The notes beneath the pieces are model-generated. The model was not told the DNA's origin. It saw only the letters and a program-made list of their open reading frames with translations, and made no database searches. From the NCBI RefSeq assembly GCF_001591025.1, contig NZ_BCTZ01000013.1:62001-126000 (forward strand): 64,000 nt of DNA. Direction: 5' to 3'. A program made the translations under genes and the position numbers. Below, one piece after another: positions 25,826-35,188 of the stretch. Each line of letters starts with the position of its first letter. The stretch's first letter is position 1. Source of the DNA: Sphingomonas soli NBRC 100801. Its GTDB lineage: Bacteria; Pseudomonadota; Alphaproteobacteria; Sphingomonadales; Sphingomonadaceae.

Positions 25826-27889
25826 TCAGCCCTCCACGCCCAATTGCCACAACACGAACGCCATTTCGTCCGCCGCTTCCTTCAGGCTCTCCCAGCGCCC
25901 CGATTTGCCGCCATGCCCCGCGCCCATATTGGTCTTGAGCAGCAGCACGTTGCCGTCGGTCTTGGTCGCGCGCAGCTTCGCCGCCCACTTCGCCGGTTCC
26001 CAATAGGTCACGCGCGGATCGTTGAGCCCGCCGGAGATGAACATCGGCGGGTAGGCCTGGGCCTTCACATTATCGTACGGGCTGTACGAGCGGATCAGCG
26101 CAAAGGCGTCGGGATCCTCGATCGGGTTGCCCCATTCGGGCCATTCGCCGGGAGTGAGCGGCAGGCTTTCGTCGAGCATGGTGTTGAGCACATCGACGAA
26201 CGGCACATCGGCGACCACCGCGCCCCATAGTTCGGGATCGCTGTTCACCACCGCGCCCATCAGCTCGCCGCCCGCCGAGCGCCCGGCGATCGCGATCCCG
26301 CCCTTATGGGTGAAGCCGCGCTCGATCAGCCCCTTCGCCACATCGACGAAATCGTTGAACGTATTGGTCCGCTTCTCGAGCTTGCCGTCGAGATACCATT
26401 GCTGCCCCAGATCGTCGCCACCGCGGATATGCGCGATGGCAAAGGCCATACCGCGATCGAGAAACGACATGCGGCTGGTCGAAAAGCCTGGCGGTATCGC
26501 ATAGCCATAGGCACCATAGGCGTAGAGATAGAGCTTGCCGCTGCCGTCCCTCGGAAAGCCCTTCGGATAAACGATCGACACCGGCACCTCGGTCCCGTCG
26601 CGCGCGGCGATCTTCAGCCGCTCGGTGCGGTATTTGCCCGCATCATAGCCGCTCGGGATCTCCTGAACCTTCAGGACCTCCAACTCGCCTGTCGCGACGT
26701 GATAGTCATAGACCGTCCCCGGCGTGACCATCGACTCATAGCCCAGCCGCAGCTTGTCGATGCTATATTCCGGATTGTCGCCCGTCCCCGCGACATAGCT
26801 CGCCTCGGGGAATGCGAGCCGCACCGGCGGAACGCTCGGATCGTAGCGATGCAGCTCGACCTGATCGAGCCCGTCCTCGCGCCCCTCGACGATGAAGAAG
26901 TCCGCAAAGCACTCGACACCGGTCATGTAGAAATGCTTCGAAGGACCGATCCGCTCGACCCACTCGCCGGGTACCTCGACGCTGGCGGTCACCAGCCGGA
27001 AATTCGGATCGACATCGTTGGTGTGGATGAAGAGCGTGCCGTCATGCTCATCCACGTCATATTCACGGCCGGTCTTGCGCGGCGCGACGAGCTTGAGCGG
27101 CGCGGCAGGGTTGTCCGCCGGTAGCAGATAGACCTCGCTGGTGACGTGATCCCCGGTCGAGATCAGCAGCCATTTGCGCGACTGGGTCTCGCCCACCGAG
27201 ACACGATAGCCTTCGTCCGCCTCGCGGAACAGCTCGACATCCTGTTCGATCGGCTCGCCCAGCTTGTGCCAGCGCGCGTTGTCGGTTCGCCACTGCTCAT
27301 TGGCGACGCCGTACAGGAACCCCTTCGAATCCGCGGTCCACACGATCGCCGACAGCATCCCCGGGATCGTGTCCGGCAGCAATTCGCCACTCTCAAGATT
27401 CTTGACCCGAACCTCGAACCGCTCGGACCCGTTATCGTCCACGGCATAAGCCAGCCAGCGTCCATCAGGGCTGACCACCGCTGCACCGAGGCGGAAATAC
27501 TCCTTGCCGGCGGCCAGCTCGGGCTCGTTCAGGATGAGCTGATCCTCGCCGCCATCCACATGCCGCCGCCAGTGCCGCGGATATTCGCCGCCGGTTTCGT
27601 AATCGGTCCAGTAGAGCCAGTCGCCATCCTTTTGCGGAACGGTCGACTCGTCCTCCTTGATCCGCGCGCGCATCTCCTGGAACAATGTCTCGGAGAGCTG
27701 CTTGTGCGGTGCCATCACCGCTTCGAAATAGGCGTTCTCTTCCTCAAGATAGGCAAGCACGTCCTTGTCGGTGACTTCCGGGTAGCCCGGATCTTTCAGC
27801 CAAGCCCAGGGATCGTCGATAACGACTCCGTGGCTCTCGAAACGATGGGGGCGGGTGGCGGCAATCGGCGGGTTGGGATAATCGTGCAT
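25826..27889 (-). CDS. ptrB: oligopeptidase B / prolyl oligopeptidase family S9
   Basis: A 687-residue serine peptidase, the usual oligopeptidase B length. The N-terminal half is a beta-propeller opening with PPIAATRPHRFESHGVVIDDPWAWLKDP. The C-terminal hydrolase has the nucleophile in IAGRSAGGELMGA and the His in GAGHGGKSGR, with PPMFISGGLNDPRV carrying the Asp. It cleaves short peptides after basic residues in the cytoplasm. ATG 27889 is chosen because AAGGAGGGGG abuts it. It is divergent from the ecotin gene across about 107 bp. Confidence 0.92.
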   Translation of the reverse strand: MHDYPNPPIAATRPHRFESHGVVIDDPWAWLKDPGYPEVTDKDVLAYLEEENAYFEAVMAPHKQLSETLFQEMRARIKEDESTVPQKDGDWLYWTDYETGGEYPRHWRRHVDGGEDQLILNEPELAAGKEYFRLGAAVVSPDGRWLAYAVDDNGSERFEVRVKNLESGELLPDTIPGMLSAIVWTADSKGFLYGVANEQWRTDNARWHKLGEPIEQDVELFREADEGYRVSVGETQSRKWLLISTGDHVTSEVYLLPADNPAAPLKLVAPRKTGREYDVDEHDGTLFIHTNDVDPNFRLVTASVEVPGEWVERIGPSKHFYMTGVECFADFFIVEGREDGLDQVELHRYDPSVPPVRLAFPEASYVAGTGDNPEYSIDKLRLGYESMVTPGTVYDYHVATGELEVLKVQEIPSGYDAGKYRTERLKIAARDGTEVPVSIVYPKGFPRDGSGKLYLYAYGAYGYAIPPGFSTSRMSFLDRGMAFAIAHIRGGDDLGQQWYLDGKLEKRTNTFNDFVDVAKGLIERGFTHKGGIAIAGRSAGGELMGAVVNSDPELWGAVVADVPFVDVLNTMLDESLPLTPGEWPEWGNPIEDPDAFALIRSYSPYDNVKAQAYPPMFISGGLNDPRVTYWEPAKWAAKLRATKTDGNVLLLKTNMGAGHGGKSGRWESLKEAADEMAFVLWQLGVEG

Positions 27890-27996
27890 CCCCCTCCTTA
27901 GCCGAGCCATGAAGGCCTCGCCAATCGCATTGCGCCCCGGTGAACCGTTGTCCGGCATGGCAGGAACTTTTCGCGCGGCGCGTCTGTTTCCCGGCC

Positions 27997-28503
27997 ATGA
28001 AGCCTATTCAAATGTTCGCAGGTGCCGCTCTGGCGCTCGGTCTCACCCTTGCCTCCACGGCCCCCGCTTCCGCCCAGTCAAGGCAACAGCGCCCGGGTGC
28101 ACAGGCGCAGTCCGACATGGCCGCCTTTCCGCGCGCCATGCGCGGCGAGCGTCAGCACGTTATCCGCCTGCCGCGGCTTCCGAATGAGGATGTGGTCAAG
28201 GTCGAACTCATCGCCGGCAAAACGATGAAGATCGACTGCAACAATCACATGATGAGCGGCCGGATGGAGGAACGCACCGCGCAAGGCTGGGGCTATAACT
28301 ATTATGTGGTGCAGGATTTCGGCCGTGGCGCATCCACGCTGATGGGCTGCCCGCGCGGCGCCAGCCGCACTGCCTTCGTGCGCATCGGGGATCAGCCGCT
28401 GATTCGCTATAACAGCCGCCTTCCACTGGTGGTTTACGCGCCTGCTGACGCCGAAATTCGCTACCGCATCTGGCGTGCTGAGCCGGAGCGTTTCGTTCGC
28501 TAA
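27997..28503 (+). CDS. eco: ecotin, periplasmic serine-protease inhibitor
   Basis: A 168-residue protein with signal peptide (ALALGLTLASTAPASAQS). The mature domain follows ecotin closely: VKVELIAGKTMKIDCNNH, GWGYNYYVVQDF, STLMGCP and RYNSRLPLVVYAPADAEIRYRIW. The two Cys that form the disulphide (KIDCN and MGCP) are kept. In the reactive loop the E. coli STMMAC reads STLMGC, so P1 is probably Leu. It blocks trypsin-, chymotrypsin- and elastase-type proteases from outside. A strong terminator follows. Confidence 0.9.
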   Translation: MKPIQMFAGAALALGLTLASTAPASAQSRQQRPGAQAQSDMAAFPRAMRGERQHVIRLPRLPNEDVVKVELIAGKTMKIDCNNHMMSGRMEERTAQGWGYNYYVVQDFGRGASTLMGCPRGASRTAFVRIGDQPLIRYNSRLPLVVYAPADAEIRYRIWRAEPERFVR

Positions 28504-28515
28504 TCCTTACCTCTT

Positions 28516-28555
28516 CGCGGCGGCCTTTCCTTCCCCGGGGCCGCCGCGTCTTTTT
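28516..28555 (+). terminator. Rho-independent terminator of the ecotin gene
   Basis: Ten-base perfect stem CGCGGCGGCC/GGCCGCCGCG (28516-28525 with 28539-28548), 13-base loop, then TCTTTTT. Confidence 0.85.
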
Positions 28556-28565
28556 CAATAGTCGC

Positions 28566-29297
28566 TTACTCCGGCGATCGCTCCCATAGCTTCCACACCT
28601 GCTCGCCGATCACGGTATCGGCATAGGGTTTGCCGCGCGCGTCCTTGCTAGGCGTGTAGCGGAAGCGCTGACGGATCAGTCGACATGTTGTCTCGTCCAA
28701 CGCCGCGTTGCCACTCGATTGCGTTACCGTGCAATCTGTCACGCGCCCGTTCACCCCCACCGTAAAGCGAAGATAGACGGTCCCTTGCGCGTTCACATCG
28801 AGCGCAGCCTTGGGATAGTCTCGATTGGTGATCCGTCCGCTACGCAGCCGCAGCGGCGTATCTCCGCCGCCACCACGCCCATCGCCAAATCGCCCGCTGC
28901 CCGATCCGTCGCCTTCTCCGCCCGCCCCCGTGCCCGGCCCCGCCACCGGGGCCGCGCCAGATGTCGCCTCATTGCCCTGCGCAGGGGTCTCCGCCACGGG
29001 CATGGTCGGCGGCGCAGGCAAGACTGGCGGTGGCGCGGCAATCTCTGTGGCGCGCGAAACCAGATTGGGTGGCGCTGCGGCACCTTCCTCACGCGGCGCG
29101 CGCTCCGCCTTCCGCTCTGGCTCGACCTCGGGCGGCGGCGGATCCATCGCGAAATCGAGCAGCGGCATCCCCCGCCGTTCCATCGGCGCGATATCCACGC
29201 GCAGCCCGCGCGCCAGCGCCAGGATGATAAGGCCAGGCAGCACCACAGCCCCCGTGGCGCTCAACGCCCGGCTGCGGCGATTGGTGTACGCATACAT
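28566..29297 (-). CDS. TonB-family energy transducer protein
   Basis: A 243-residue protein: cytoplasmic basic start, one membrane helix (ATGAVVLPGLIILALA), a long Pro/Glu/Ala and Gly-rich periplasmic stretch, and a C-terminal TonB domain (YPKAALDVNAQGTVYLRFTVGVNGRVTDCTV, QRFRYTPSKDARGKP). It would couple inner-membrane energy to outer-membrane receptors, although no exbBD genes are next to it. Start at ATG 29297 gives the proper membrane topology. Confidence 0.85.
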   Translation of the reverse strand: MYAYTNRRSRALSATGAVVLPGLIILALARGLRVDIAPMERRGMPLLDFAMDPPPPEVEPERKAERAPREEGAAAPPNLVSRATEIAAPPPVLPAPPTMPVAETPAQGNEATSGAAPVAGPGTGAGGEGDGSGSGRFGDGRGGGGDTPLRLRSGRITNRDYPKAALDVNAQGTVYLRFTVGVNGRVTDCTVTQSSGNAALDETTCRLIRQRFRYTPSKDARGKPYADTVIGEQVWKLWERSPE

Positions 29298-29420
29298 GCT
29301 GGCACAATGCGCGTGACCGCGCCTGCGATCCCCTGAACGGCAGGTTGTTTCCTGTTCATGCAACCAGTCGACGGTTGATCGGGTTTAACGTCAGTCAGTT
29401 CACAAGTCAGGGATGTAAGC

Positions 29421-29756
29421 ATGCGTAAGATGATCTTCACTCTCGCCGCCTTCGCAGTGGCGGTCCCCGTCGGCGTCTCGCTTCCGGCCGACAGCGCCGA
29501 AGCGCAGGCGCGCTCGTCCCGCTATTATGCGGGCACCAACTACAGCAAAGCACGCTACAAGAAGGTCTGCCGCCGCTCGTCGGGCACCACCGGTCTGGTA
29601 GCGGGCGGCGTCGCCGGTGCGGTCGCGGGTCCGGCGATCATCGGCGGCGGCCTGGCCGGCACGGTGGTCGGCGGTGTTGCCGGCGCGCTGGGCGGCCGCG
29701 CGATCGATCGCACGATCACCGAAAAGCAGCGCTGCCGTTACATCCGCCGCCGCTAA
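29421..29756 (+). CDS. exported glycine-zipper protein
   Basis: A 111-residue protein with a signal peptide (IFTLAAFAVAVPVGVSLPADSAEAQA) and a C-terminal glycine zipper (TTGLVAGGVAGAVAGPAIIGGGLAGTVVGGVAGALGG) that probably forms two membrane-associated helices in the outer membrane. It resembles the tail of the protein at 41540-42100. Function unknown; such small proteins are often envelope-stress related. Confidence 0.7.
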   Translation: MRKMIFTLAAFAVAVPVGVSLPADSAEAQARSSRYYAGTNYSKARYKKVCRRSSGTTGLVAGGVAGAVAGPAIIGGGLAGTVVGGVAGALGGRAIDRTITEKQRCRYIRRR

Positions 29757-29809
29757 ACGGGTCACGGCTCCGTTCTTCCGTTCGCGTGAGGAGCGGAGCC
29801 GCGCTGACT

Positions 29810-30247
29810 TCAATAGCTGCCTGGCGGCTTGACCAGCGGCGGCGCGCGTCTCGACCAGCGGACACCATAGGTCGATCCGCACCATTCCGACGCACGGTAC
29901 CACGCCTTTGTCTGACGCCCGCGCACCGCCCGAATACGGCAGACGACGTGCGCATTTGTCGCAATGCGTGCAAAATAGACGATAACCAGCGGGCCATTAT
30001 CCGCCGAGACGCCGTGATACCCGGCGGTGCCGTTTTTGCCGAGCACGCCCTCCTGAACCCCGCGCGAAGAGGCCAGTCCCGCCCGCTCGACCAGCACGCG
30101 CGCATAGGCTGCGCCGTTCGTTCCTGCAGGCACCAATATCCGCTCCGCGATGATGCCCTCCATCCCCCCTTCCTTGTCACGCAAGGTTTCGATGATGCGC
30201 GGCCCTGCTTGCGGCGGCACGATGAGCAACGCCAACGACAGCATCAT
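29810..30247 (-). CDS. hypothetical exported protein
   Basis: About 145 residues with a hydrophobic N-terminus (MMLSLALLIVPPQAG), no recognised domain, and two Cys (HVVCRI, EWCGST). ATG 30247 overlaps the stop of the upstream PLP-enzyme gene (TGATG), with GGAGGGG upstream, so it is coupled to that gene. Function unknown. Confidence 0.55.
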   Translation of the reverse strand: MMLSLALLIVPPQAGPRIIETLRDKEGGMEGIIAERILVPAGTNGAAYARVLVERAGLASSRGVQEGVLGKNGTAGYHGVSADNGPLVIVYFARIATNAHVVCRIRAVRGRQTKAWYRASEWCGSTYGVRWSRRAPPLVKPPGSY

Positions 30248-31305
30248 CAACTGCCCCTCCCCCGCGCCGTAACCGGCCAGATCGCGACGACCTGTTCTCC
30301 AGCGATCACATGATATCTATCGTAGAGATTCACCGTGGGGTCACAATGCGGCGGCATCAGCACGATCCGTTCCGCCAGACCCGGCAGCACATCGCCGATC
30401 ACCGCGCCCTGCTCATCGCCCATGAATGCGTAGCGCCCCTCTGCGCCCGCCAGCACCTCTGGCATGCCGGCATCGGTCGCCAATGCCTTGAGCCCCGCAT
30501 CGATCGTCACCCGGCCGTGCGTGTTCGCACTGATAACGCTGGCGTCGACGAACAGCGAAGGCTCGAACACAGGCCCGCCCAACTCGCAATCGCGATATTC
30601 GCGGTCGAGAAAGATATAGCTCCCCACCTGCAATTCGGTGAGCACGCCCAGTTCGGCATCGATCGCGAAGCTGCCCGTGCCGCCGCCTGTGACGACCGGC
30701 ACTGCGATGCCCGCGCCGCGCAGCGCATCGAGCACGGTGCGCAGATAAGCGGTCTTCTCCGCCAGCACCGCGCGGCGATCGGCGGCGACCGCGACATGCT
30801 GCTCCGATCCGCAATAGAATTGCACTCCGCCGATTTCCCCGATCGCCCGGGCCAGCGCCACCGCAGCCTCGGGCGAGGTGACGCCGGTGCGGTGCACGCC
30901 GGGATCGACATCGACGAACAGGTGCGCGCCGCACCCGGAAAGCGCGCGCGCATTGTCCGGGTGATCGACCACCACCGAAAGCCGGATGCGCTGCGCCAGC
31001 ACCCGTAGCCGCGCGATTCCGCCGGGGGTCACCACGGGTGAGGTCAGATGGATGTCTCCCACCCCGTCCTCGGCCAGCGCCTCCGCCTCCCCCAGCTTGG
31101 CGCAGCAGATTCCGATCGCCCCCGCATCGATTTGCCGCCGCGCGATCTCGCCCGATTTATGCGTCTTGGCATGGGGCCTTAGCGCCAGCCCGTGTGCCTT
31201 GGCGAACGCCGCCATAGCCGCGATGTTTCGCTCCATCGCTCCGGAATCGAGCACCAGCGCGGGAGTGGCCAGATCGGCACGGGCAAAGGGCAGGTCGGTC
31301 ATCAC
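30247..31305 (-). CDS. DSD1-type PLP enzyme (D-threonine aldolase / D-serine dehydratase family)
   Basis: A 352-residue fold-III PLP enzyme with the alanine-racemase-like N-terminal barrel. The PLP lysine lies in LRPHAKTHKSGEIA, and the zinc-binding His-Cys is in MPPHCDPTVNLYD, diagnostic of the D-threonine aldolase/D-serine dehydratase group. The reaction is metal- and PLP-dependent cleavage or deamination of a D-3-hydroxy amino acid; exact substrate not decidable. Confidence 0.88.
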   Translation of the reverse strand: MMTDLPFARADLATPALVLDSGAMERNIAAMAAFAKAHGLALRPHAKTHKSGEIARRQIDAGAIGICCAKLGEAEALAEDGVGDIHLTSPVVTPGGIARLRVLAQRIRLSVVVDHPDNARALSGCGAHLFVDVDPGVHRTGVTSPEAAVALARAIGEIGGVQFYCGSEQHVAVAADRRAVLAEKTAYLRTVLDALRGAGIAVPVVTGGGTGSFAIDAELGVLTELQVGSYIFLDREYRDCELGGPVFEPSLFVDASVISANTHGRVTIDAGLKALATDAGMPEVLAGAEGRYAFMGDEQGAVIGDVLPGLAERIVLMPPHCDPTVNLYDRYHVIAGEQVVAIWPVTARGRGS

Positions 31306-31474
31306 CGCTGCATATCAGCCCTGCCAAAGCGCTCCATCCCCCTCCCTCTCCCGCATACCACGAGAGGGAAACTCCCGGATTTGCCGCTCTCCCCCGCAAT
31401 GACTAGATGCATCCCCATATTCCGCGCGTAGATCCCCCCACGCGCGCCCGACACGCAAATACTGGAACACGCCC

Positions 31475-33271
31475 ATGTCCACCTATGCCGATCGCCTTCA
31501 GGCCCTTCGCCAACAGCTTCAGGCAGACCGGCTCGACGGCTTCGTCGTGCCGCTTACCGATGAGCATATGTCCGAATATGTCGGCGCTTATGCCCAGCGC
31601 CTCGCCTGGCTGACCGGATTTCAGGGTTCGGCCGGTTCGGCGGTAGTCCTGCCGCACGAAGCCGCGATCTTCACCGATGGGCGCTACACGCTCCAGGTCC
31701 GCCAGCAGGTCTCCGCCGATCACTGGCAATATGTCCCCGTGCCCCAGGTCAGCATCGCATCCTGGCTCGGCGAGCACGCCCCCGAAGGCGGCCGCATCGG
31801 CTATGATCCCTGGCTGCACACCCGCGCCTGGGTCGAGGAAGCGCGCCGGGCGCTGGCCGAACGGGGTGCCGAACTCGTCGCGGTTGACACCAATCCGATC
31901 GACAAGGTCTGGCCCGACCGGCCGGCGCCTTCGGACGCCCCCCTCTCCGTCCATGACGACGCTGCCGCCGGCAAATCCTCCGCCGCCAAGCGCGCCGAAA
32001 TCGCCGACTGGCTTCACGAGCGCAAAGCCGACGCGGTCGTGCTCTCCGCGCTCGATTCGATCGCGTGGGCGTTCAACATTCGCGGCAATGACGTGACGCA
32101 CACGCCGGTCGCGCTCGCTTATGCCATCGTCAATTCGGACGGCACCGCAGATTTCTTCGTTGCCCCTGAAAAGATGACCGACACGGTTGCGCAACATCTC
32201 GGCAACGCCATCCGCGTCCATCCGCGCGATGCGTTCGCGCAGGCACTGGCGGGCTTCAAGGGCAAGCGTGTCGCCGCCGATCCGGGCAGCGCGGTGGCGG
32301 CCATTTTTGAAGCGCTCGATGCAGGCGGGGCGAAGGTGCTTGCGCTGCGCGATCCGGTGATACTCGCCAAGGCGATCAAGAACCCCGCCGAAATCGCAGG
32401 TCACAAGGCGGCGCAGGCGCGCGATGGCGCGGCGCTCTGCCGCTTCCTCAAATGGTTCGAGGAAGCCGCGCCGCAGGGCGGCCTCACCGAAATGTCGGCA
32501 GCCGACAAGCTGCAAGCGTTTCGGGAGGAAACCGGCGTGCTTCGCGATCTGAGCTTCGACACCATATCCGCCACCGGCCCCAATGGCGCGAGCCCGCATT
32601 ACAAGGTCACCGACGAATCGAGCCTGCCGATCCAGCGCGGCCAGCTCTACCTGGTCGATTCTGGCGGCCAATATGCCGACGGCACCACCGATGTGACTCG
32701 CGTCATGCCGGTGGGCGAGGCGTCGGACGAGATGAAGGACCGCTTCACCCGCGTGCTCAAGGGGCATATCGGCATCGCCACCGCGATCTTCCCGGACGGC
32801 ACGGTGGGCGCCCAGCTCGACAGCTTCGCGCGCGCCCCGCTCTGGGAAGTCGGGCTCGATTACGGCCACGGCACCGGCCACGGCGTCGGCTCCTATCTCT
32901 CGGTGCATGAAGGCCCGCAGCGAATCGCCCAGCCTTTCTATCCCGGCGGCCAGTCGCTCGAGCCGTTGCGCGCCGGCATGTTCCTCTCGAACGAGCCCGG
33001 TTATTACAAGGCGGGCGAGTATGGCATCCGGATCGAGAATCTCGTTCTTGTCGTCGAAAAGGCGATCGCGGGCGCCGAGCAGCCGATGCTCGCCTTCGAA
33101 ACGCTGACCTTCGCTCCGATAGAGCGAACGCTTATTTTACCTAAGCTGTTGACTCAAAACGAACTTGCCTGGCTTAACGACTATCATGCGCGGGTGCTTG
33201 CGATTGTCGGCCCGCAATTGAGCGGGGACGAGTTGGAATGGCTGGAAGCGAAATGCGCACCGGTAAGCTGA
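31475..33271 (+). CDS. pepP: Xaa-Pro aminopeptidase (M24B, aminopeptidase P)
   Basis: A 598-residue metallopeptidase with the three-domain build of the longer eukaryote-like aminopeptidase P: two creatinase-like N-terminal domains and a pita-bread catalytic domain. Metal ligands are in YLVDSGGQYADGTTDVTR (two Asp), GHGTGHGVGSYLSVHEGP (His), and MFLSNEPGYYKAGEYGIRIENLV (Glu and Glu). It removes N-terminal residues preceding proline; cytoplasmic. The ribosome site is weak, but the start MSTYADRLQALRQQL is natural. Confidence 0.93.
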   Translation: MSTYADRLQALRQQLQADRLDGFVVPLTDEHMSEYVGAYAQRLAWLTGFQGSAGSAVVLPHEAAIFTDGRYTLQVRQQVSADHWQYVPVPQVSIASWLGEHAPEGGRIGYDPWLHTRAWVEEARRALAERGAELVAVDTNPIDKVWPDRPAPSDAPLSVHDDAAAGKSSAAKRAEIADWLHERKADAVVLSALDSIAWAFNIRGNDVTHTPVALAYAIVNSDGTADFFVAPEKMTDTVAQHLGNAIRVHPRDAFAQALAGFKGKRVAADPGSAVAAIFEALDAGGAKVLALRDPVILAKAIKNPAEIAGHKAAQARDGAALCRFLKWFEEAAPQGGLTEMSAADKLQAFREETGVLRDLSFDTISATGPNGASPHYKVTDESSLPIQRGQLYLVDSGGQYADGTTDVTRVMPVGEASDEMKDRFTRVLKGHIGIATAIFPDGTVGAQLDSFARAPLWEVGLDYGHGTGHGVGSYLSVHEGPQRIAQPFYPGGQSLEPLRAGMFLSNEPGYYKAGEYGIRIENLVLVVEKAIAGAEQPMLAFETLTFAPIERTLILPKLLTQNELAWLNDYHARVLAIVGPQLSGDELEWLEAKCAPVS

Positions 33272-33387
33272 TGTGGTTCGCGGCGGGTGCCGCGGCGATG
33301 GCGATCTATCTCCAGGGCCCGCATGCGATCATCGATCGGGCCTATGCCATGGGTCATTCCGCGTCGGAGTGGGTCCGGACGCGCTGA
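33253..33387 (+). CDS. possible 44-residue single-helix membrane protein
   Basis: ATG 33253 lies inside the 3' end of the aminopeptidase gene (out of frame), with GGAAG five bases upstream. It encodes MRTGKLMWFAAGAAAMAIYL, which has a short hydrophobic helix, and ends EWVRTR. It overlaps a convergent 43-residue gene by 34 bases, so one of the two may be spurious. Confidence 0.4.
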   Translation: MRTGKLMWFAAGAAAMAIYLQGPHAIIDRAYAMGHSASEWVRTR

Positions 33388-33485
33388 TTTGCTTCCCCGG
33401 CCTGTTCGCGAGCCTGGGCCTTTCGCTTGCGCAGATTGGCCCGCAGCGCCTCCGCCAGACGTGCTTTCTTCTCCGTTTCGTTCAT
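33354..33485 (-). CDS. small charged helical protein
   Basis: A 43-residue protein, MNETEKKARLAEALRANLRKRKAQAREQ onwards in composition: Ala, Arg, Lys and Glu in a continuous amphipathic helix. I recognise this as a short sphingomonad-type conserved protein with no known role. An in-frame ATG six bases upstream would add MH. Confidence 0.6.
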   Translation of the reverse strand: MNETEKKARLAEALRANLRKRKAQAREQAGEANQRVRTHSDAE

Positions 33486-33576
33486 GTGCATGCGATAAAC
33501 CGCGCATGCTCGGCTTGACAATCAGCTTCCCCCAAGCACATAGGCCCCTCCCGCTCGGGCCCAGGCCAGAACGAGT

Positions 33577-33651
<75 letters not shown>

Positions 33652-34356
33652 TTTTCCCCCGGAAAATCAATGATTTACCGCCGCCTCCCGGAGAGGCGGC
33701 GGAGGATCATCCCGCAACTGGAAGCATATCGGAAGCAACAGGATTCGCAGCGCCGGACAGCGCCGCGTAGGAAAAGTGCCCGTACTTGGCAGGTTTCGTT
33801 CGCAGATCGTGGCAGCAGCGGCTTTGCCGTTGGGGCTGCGCCGGTTCGATCTCCTTTTCTTGCGTATGCAGTCAGTCCCGTTGCTACCGGGTTCCGCAAG
33901 CAACGCCGGGTGAGCACGAAGGCTCTTCGCCGCGCAGGTACAAGTCTGCGGCCAGACGACGCCAAGCGGACCACGATAATTGCTCAAAGTTGCAGATTTT
34001 ACTGCCAGCCCTTCTCCAAGGCGCGGCGCGCTATCGAAGCGAACCAACCCGAGCTAATTTCGAACCTGTTCAAGGTTACGCCAGCCTGAACCATAGTTAC
34101 TGGCACACATGATCGTGATCGAATGGACTCCTGCGCACGGGTGGGGGCCATTTTGTGCCAGTCAACTAGCAGATTAGCCGCTTTGACGAAGCAGCAACTA
34201 CAATTACTTGTTTACAGCGAAAGGGTTTGGCGCAATCTAGCGCCCATCAACGCTCGACCGACTCCCTTGAGAAGTTGCTCGGCCATGAGCCCAGTATGGG
34301 GCGCTTCCGGGGGGCACGCGGGTTGAGGCCTGCGCCCGCGAGCGGCCAGGGTAGCC
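33652..34356. other. gene-poor stretch between tRNA-Thr and luxR
   Basis: Open frames exist on both strands, but their translations are basic, repetitive and match no family I recognise, so I leave them out. A GCCGCCTC/GAGGCGGCGG hairpin follows the tRNA (about 33686-33710). The low coding density just downstream of a tRNA suggests old insertion and decay, though I found no second copy of the tRNA 3' end in the window. Confidence 0.4.
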
Positions 34357-35106
34357 ATGCCGCGTTTTCAGATCGCCGAAGTCTTTGTCGAGAATGCGTG
34401 TTCCGCACCGACGCGAGATGCTCTGTACGATGCACTGGTCCAATGTTGCTCGGACATGGGCGTGCGATACTTTGCTCTTACCCATCATATCGATTTCGGC
34501 AGAGAGGCGGGGCCCGCGGTCCGGCTCCACAATTATCCGGCGAGCTGGGAGGCGTGGTTCGATGAAAAGGGCCTCGGCCGCACCGATCCGATTCACCGCG
34601 CGTGCAATCTGGCGGGCGTCGGTTTTGCATGGTCGGCGGTGCCTCGAATGATCAAGCTGACTGCGGACGACCGGTGTGTGCTCGATCGTGCCTATCAGAT
34701 CGGAATCGGGGAAGGCTTCACGATTCCCGCGAGCGTTCCAGGCGAAGCGCTGGGCTCCTGCTCCTTTGCCGTCGATGCAGGCCAGCCCTTTCCGGAGCAA
34801 TTCCAGTTCGTGTGCCAGCTCATCGGAGCCTTCGCGTTCGAGGCGGCCCGCCGGATTTCCGGCTCCCGCATTCTCTTCGCGGATCACGGGCCGATTCTGA
34901 CCGACAGGCAGCGTGACTGCGTGCTCTGGGCGGCACGCGGCAAGACCGATTGGGAGATCTCGGTGATCCTCGGCGTCGGCCATGAAACAGTGATTCAGCA
35001 TCTGAAGCATGCCCGCGAGCGGTACGGCGTCCAGAAGCGCGCGCTCCTCGCGGTCCGGGCCCTGTTCGACGGACTGATCAGCTTCTCCGATATCCTGAAG
35101 CACTGA
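34357..35106 (+). CDS. luxR: LuxR-type quorum-sensing transcription regulator
   Basis: A 249-residue regulator. The N-terminal autoinducer-binding domain (residues 15-165) has WEAWFDEKGLGRTDPIH with the Trp and Asp that contact acyl-homoserine lactone. The C-terminal HTH is LTDRQRDCVLWAARGKTDWEISVILGV, HETVIQHLKHARERYGV. It sits 82 bases ahead of luxI in the same orientation, separated by a hairpin. Binding of the cognate lactone would then control the locus and perhaps the collinear genes beyond. Confidence 0.9.
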   Translation: MPRFQIAEVFVENACSAPTRDALYDALVQCCSDMGVRYFALTHHIDFGREAGPAVRLHNYPASWEAWFDEKGLGRTDPIHRACNLAGVGFAWSAVPRMIKLTADDRCVLDRAYQIGIGEGFTIPASVPGEALGSCSFAVDAGQPFPEQFQFVCQLIGAFAFEAARRISGSRILFADHGPILTDRQRDCVLWAARGKTDWEISVILGVGHETVIQHLKHARERYGVQKRALLAVRALFDGLISFSDILKH

Positions 35107-35159
35107 CGCAATCCCCATTTCTTGGAATATCGCGGCCTGGCACTGATCGGGATGCTTGG

Positions 35160-35183
35160 CCCCTCGTCACTTCGAGGGGTTTT
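35160..35183 (+). promoter_or_regulatory. hairpin that covers the luxI ribosome site
   Basis: CCCCTCG (35160-35166) pairs with CGAGGGG (35173-35179) around a six-base loop, followed by TTTT. The GAGGGG of the 3' arm is the only good ribosome-binding sequence for luxI, whose ATG is at 35189. It can act as a terminator for luxR mRNA or as a translational lock on luxI. Confidence 0.6.
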
Positions 35184-35188
35184 GCGTC

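Noticed and set aside
33667..34089. Frames of 126 and 139 codons on both strands after tRNA-Thr
   Set aside because: Basic, repetitive translations, no ribosome site and no family resemblance; more likely decayed sequence.
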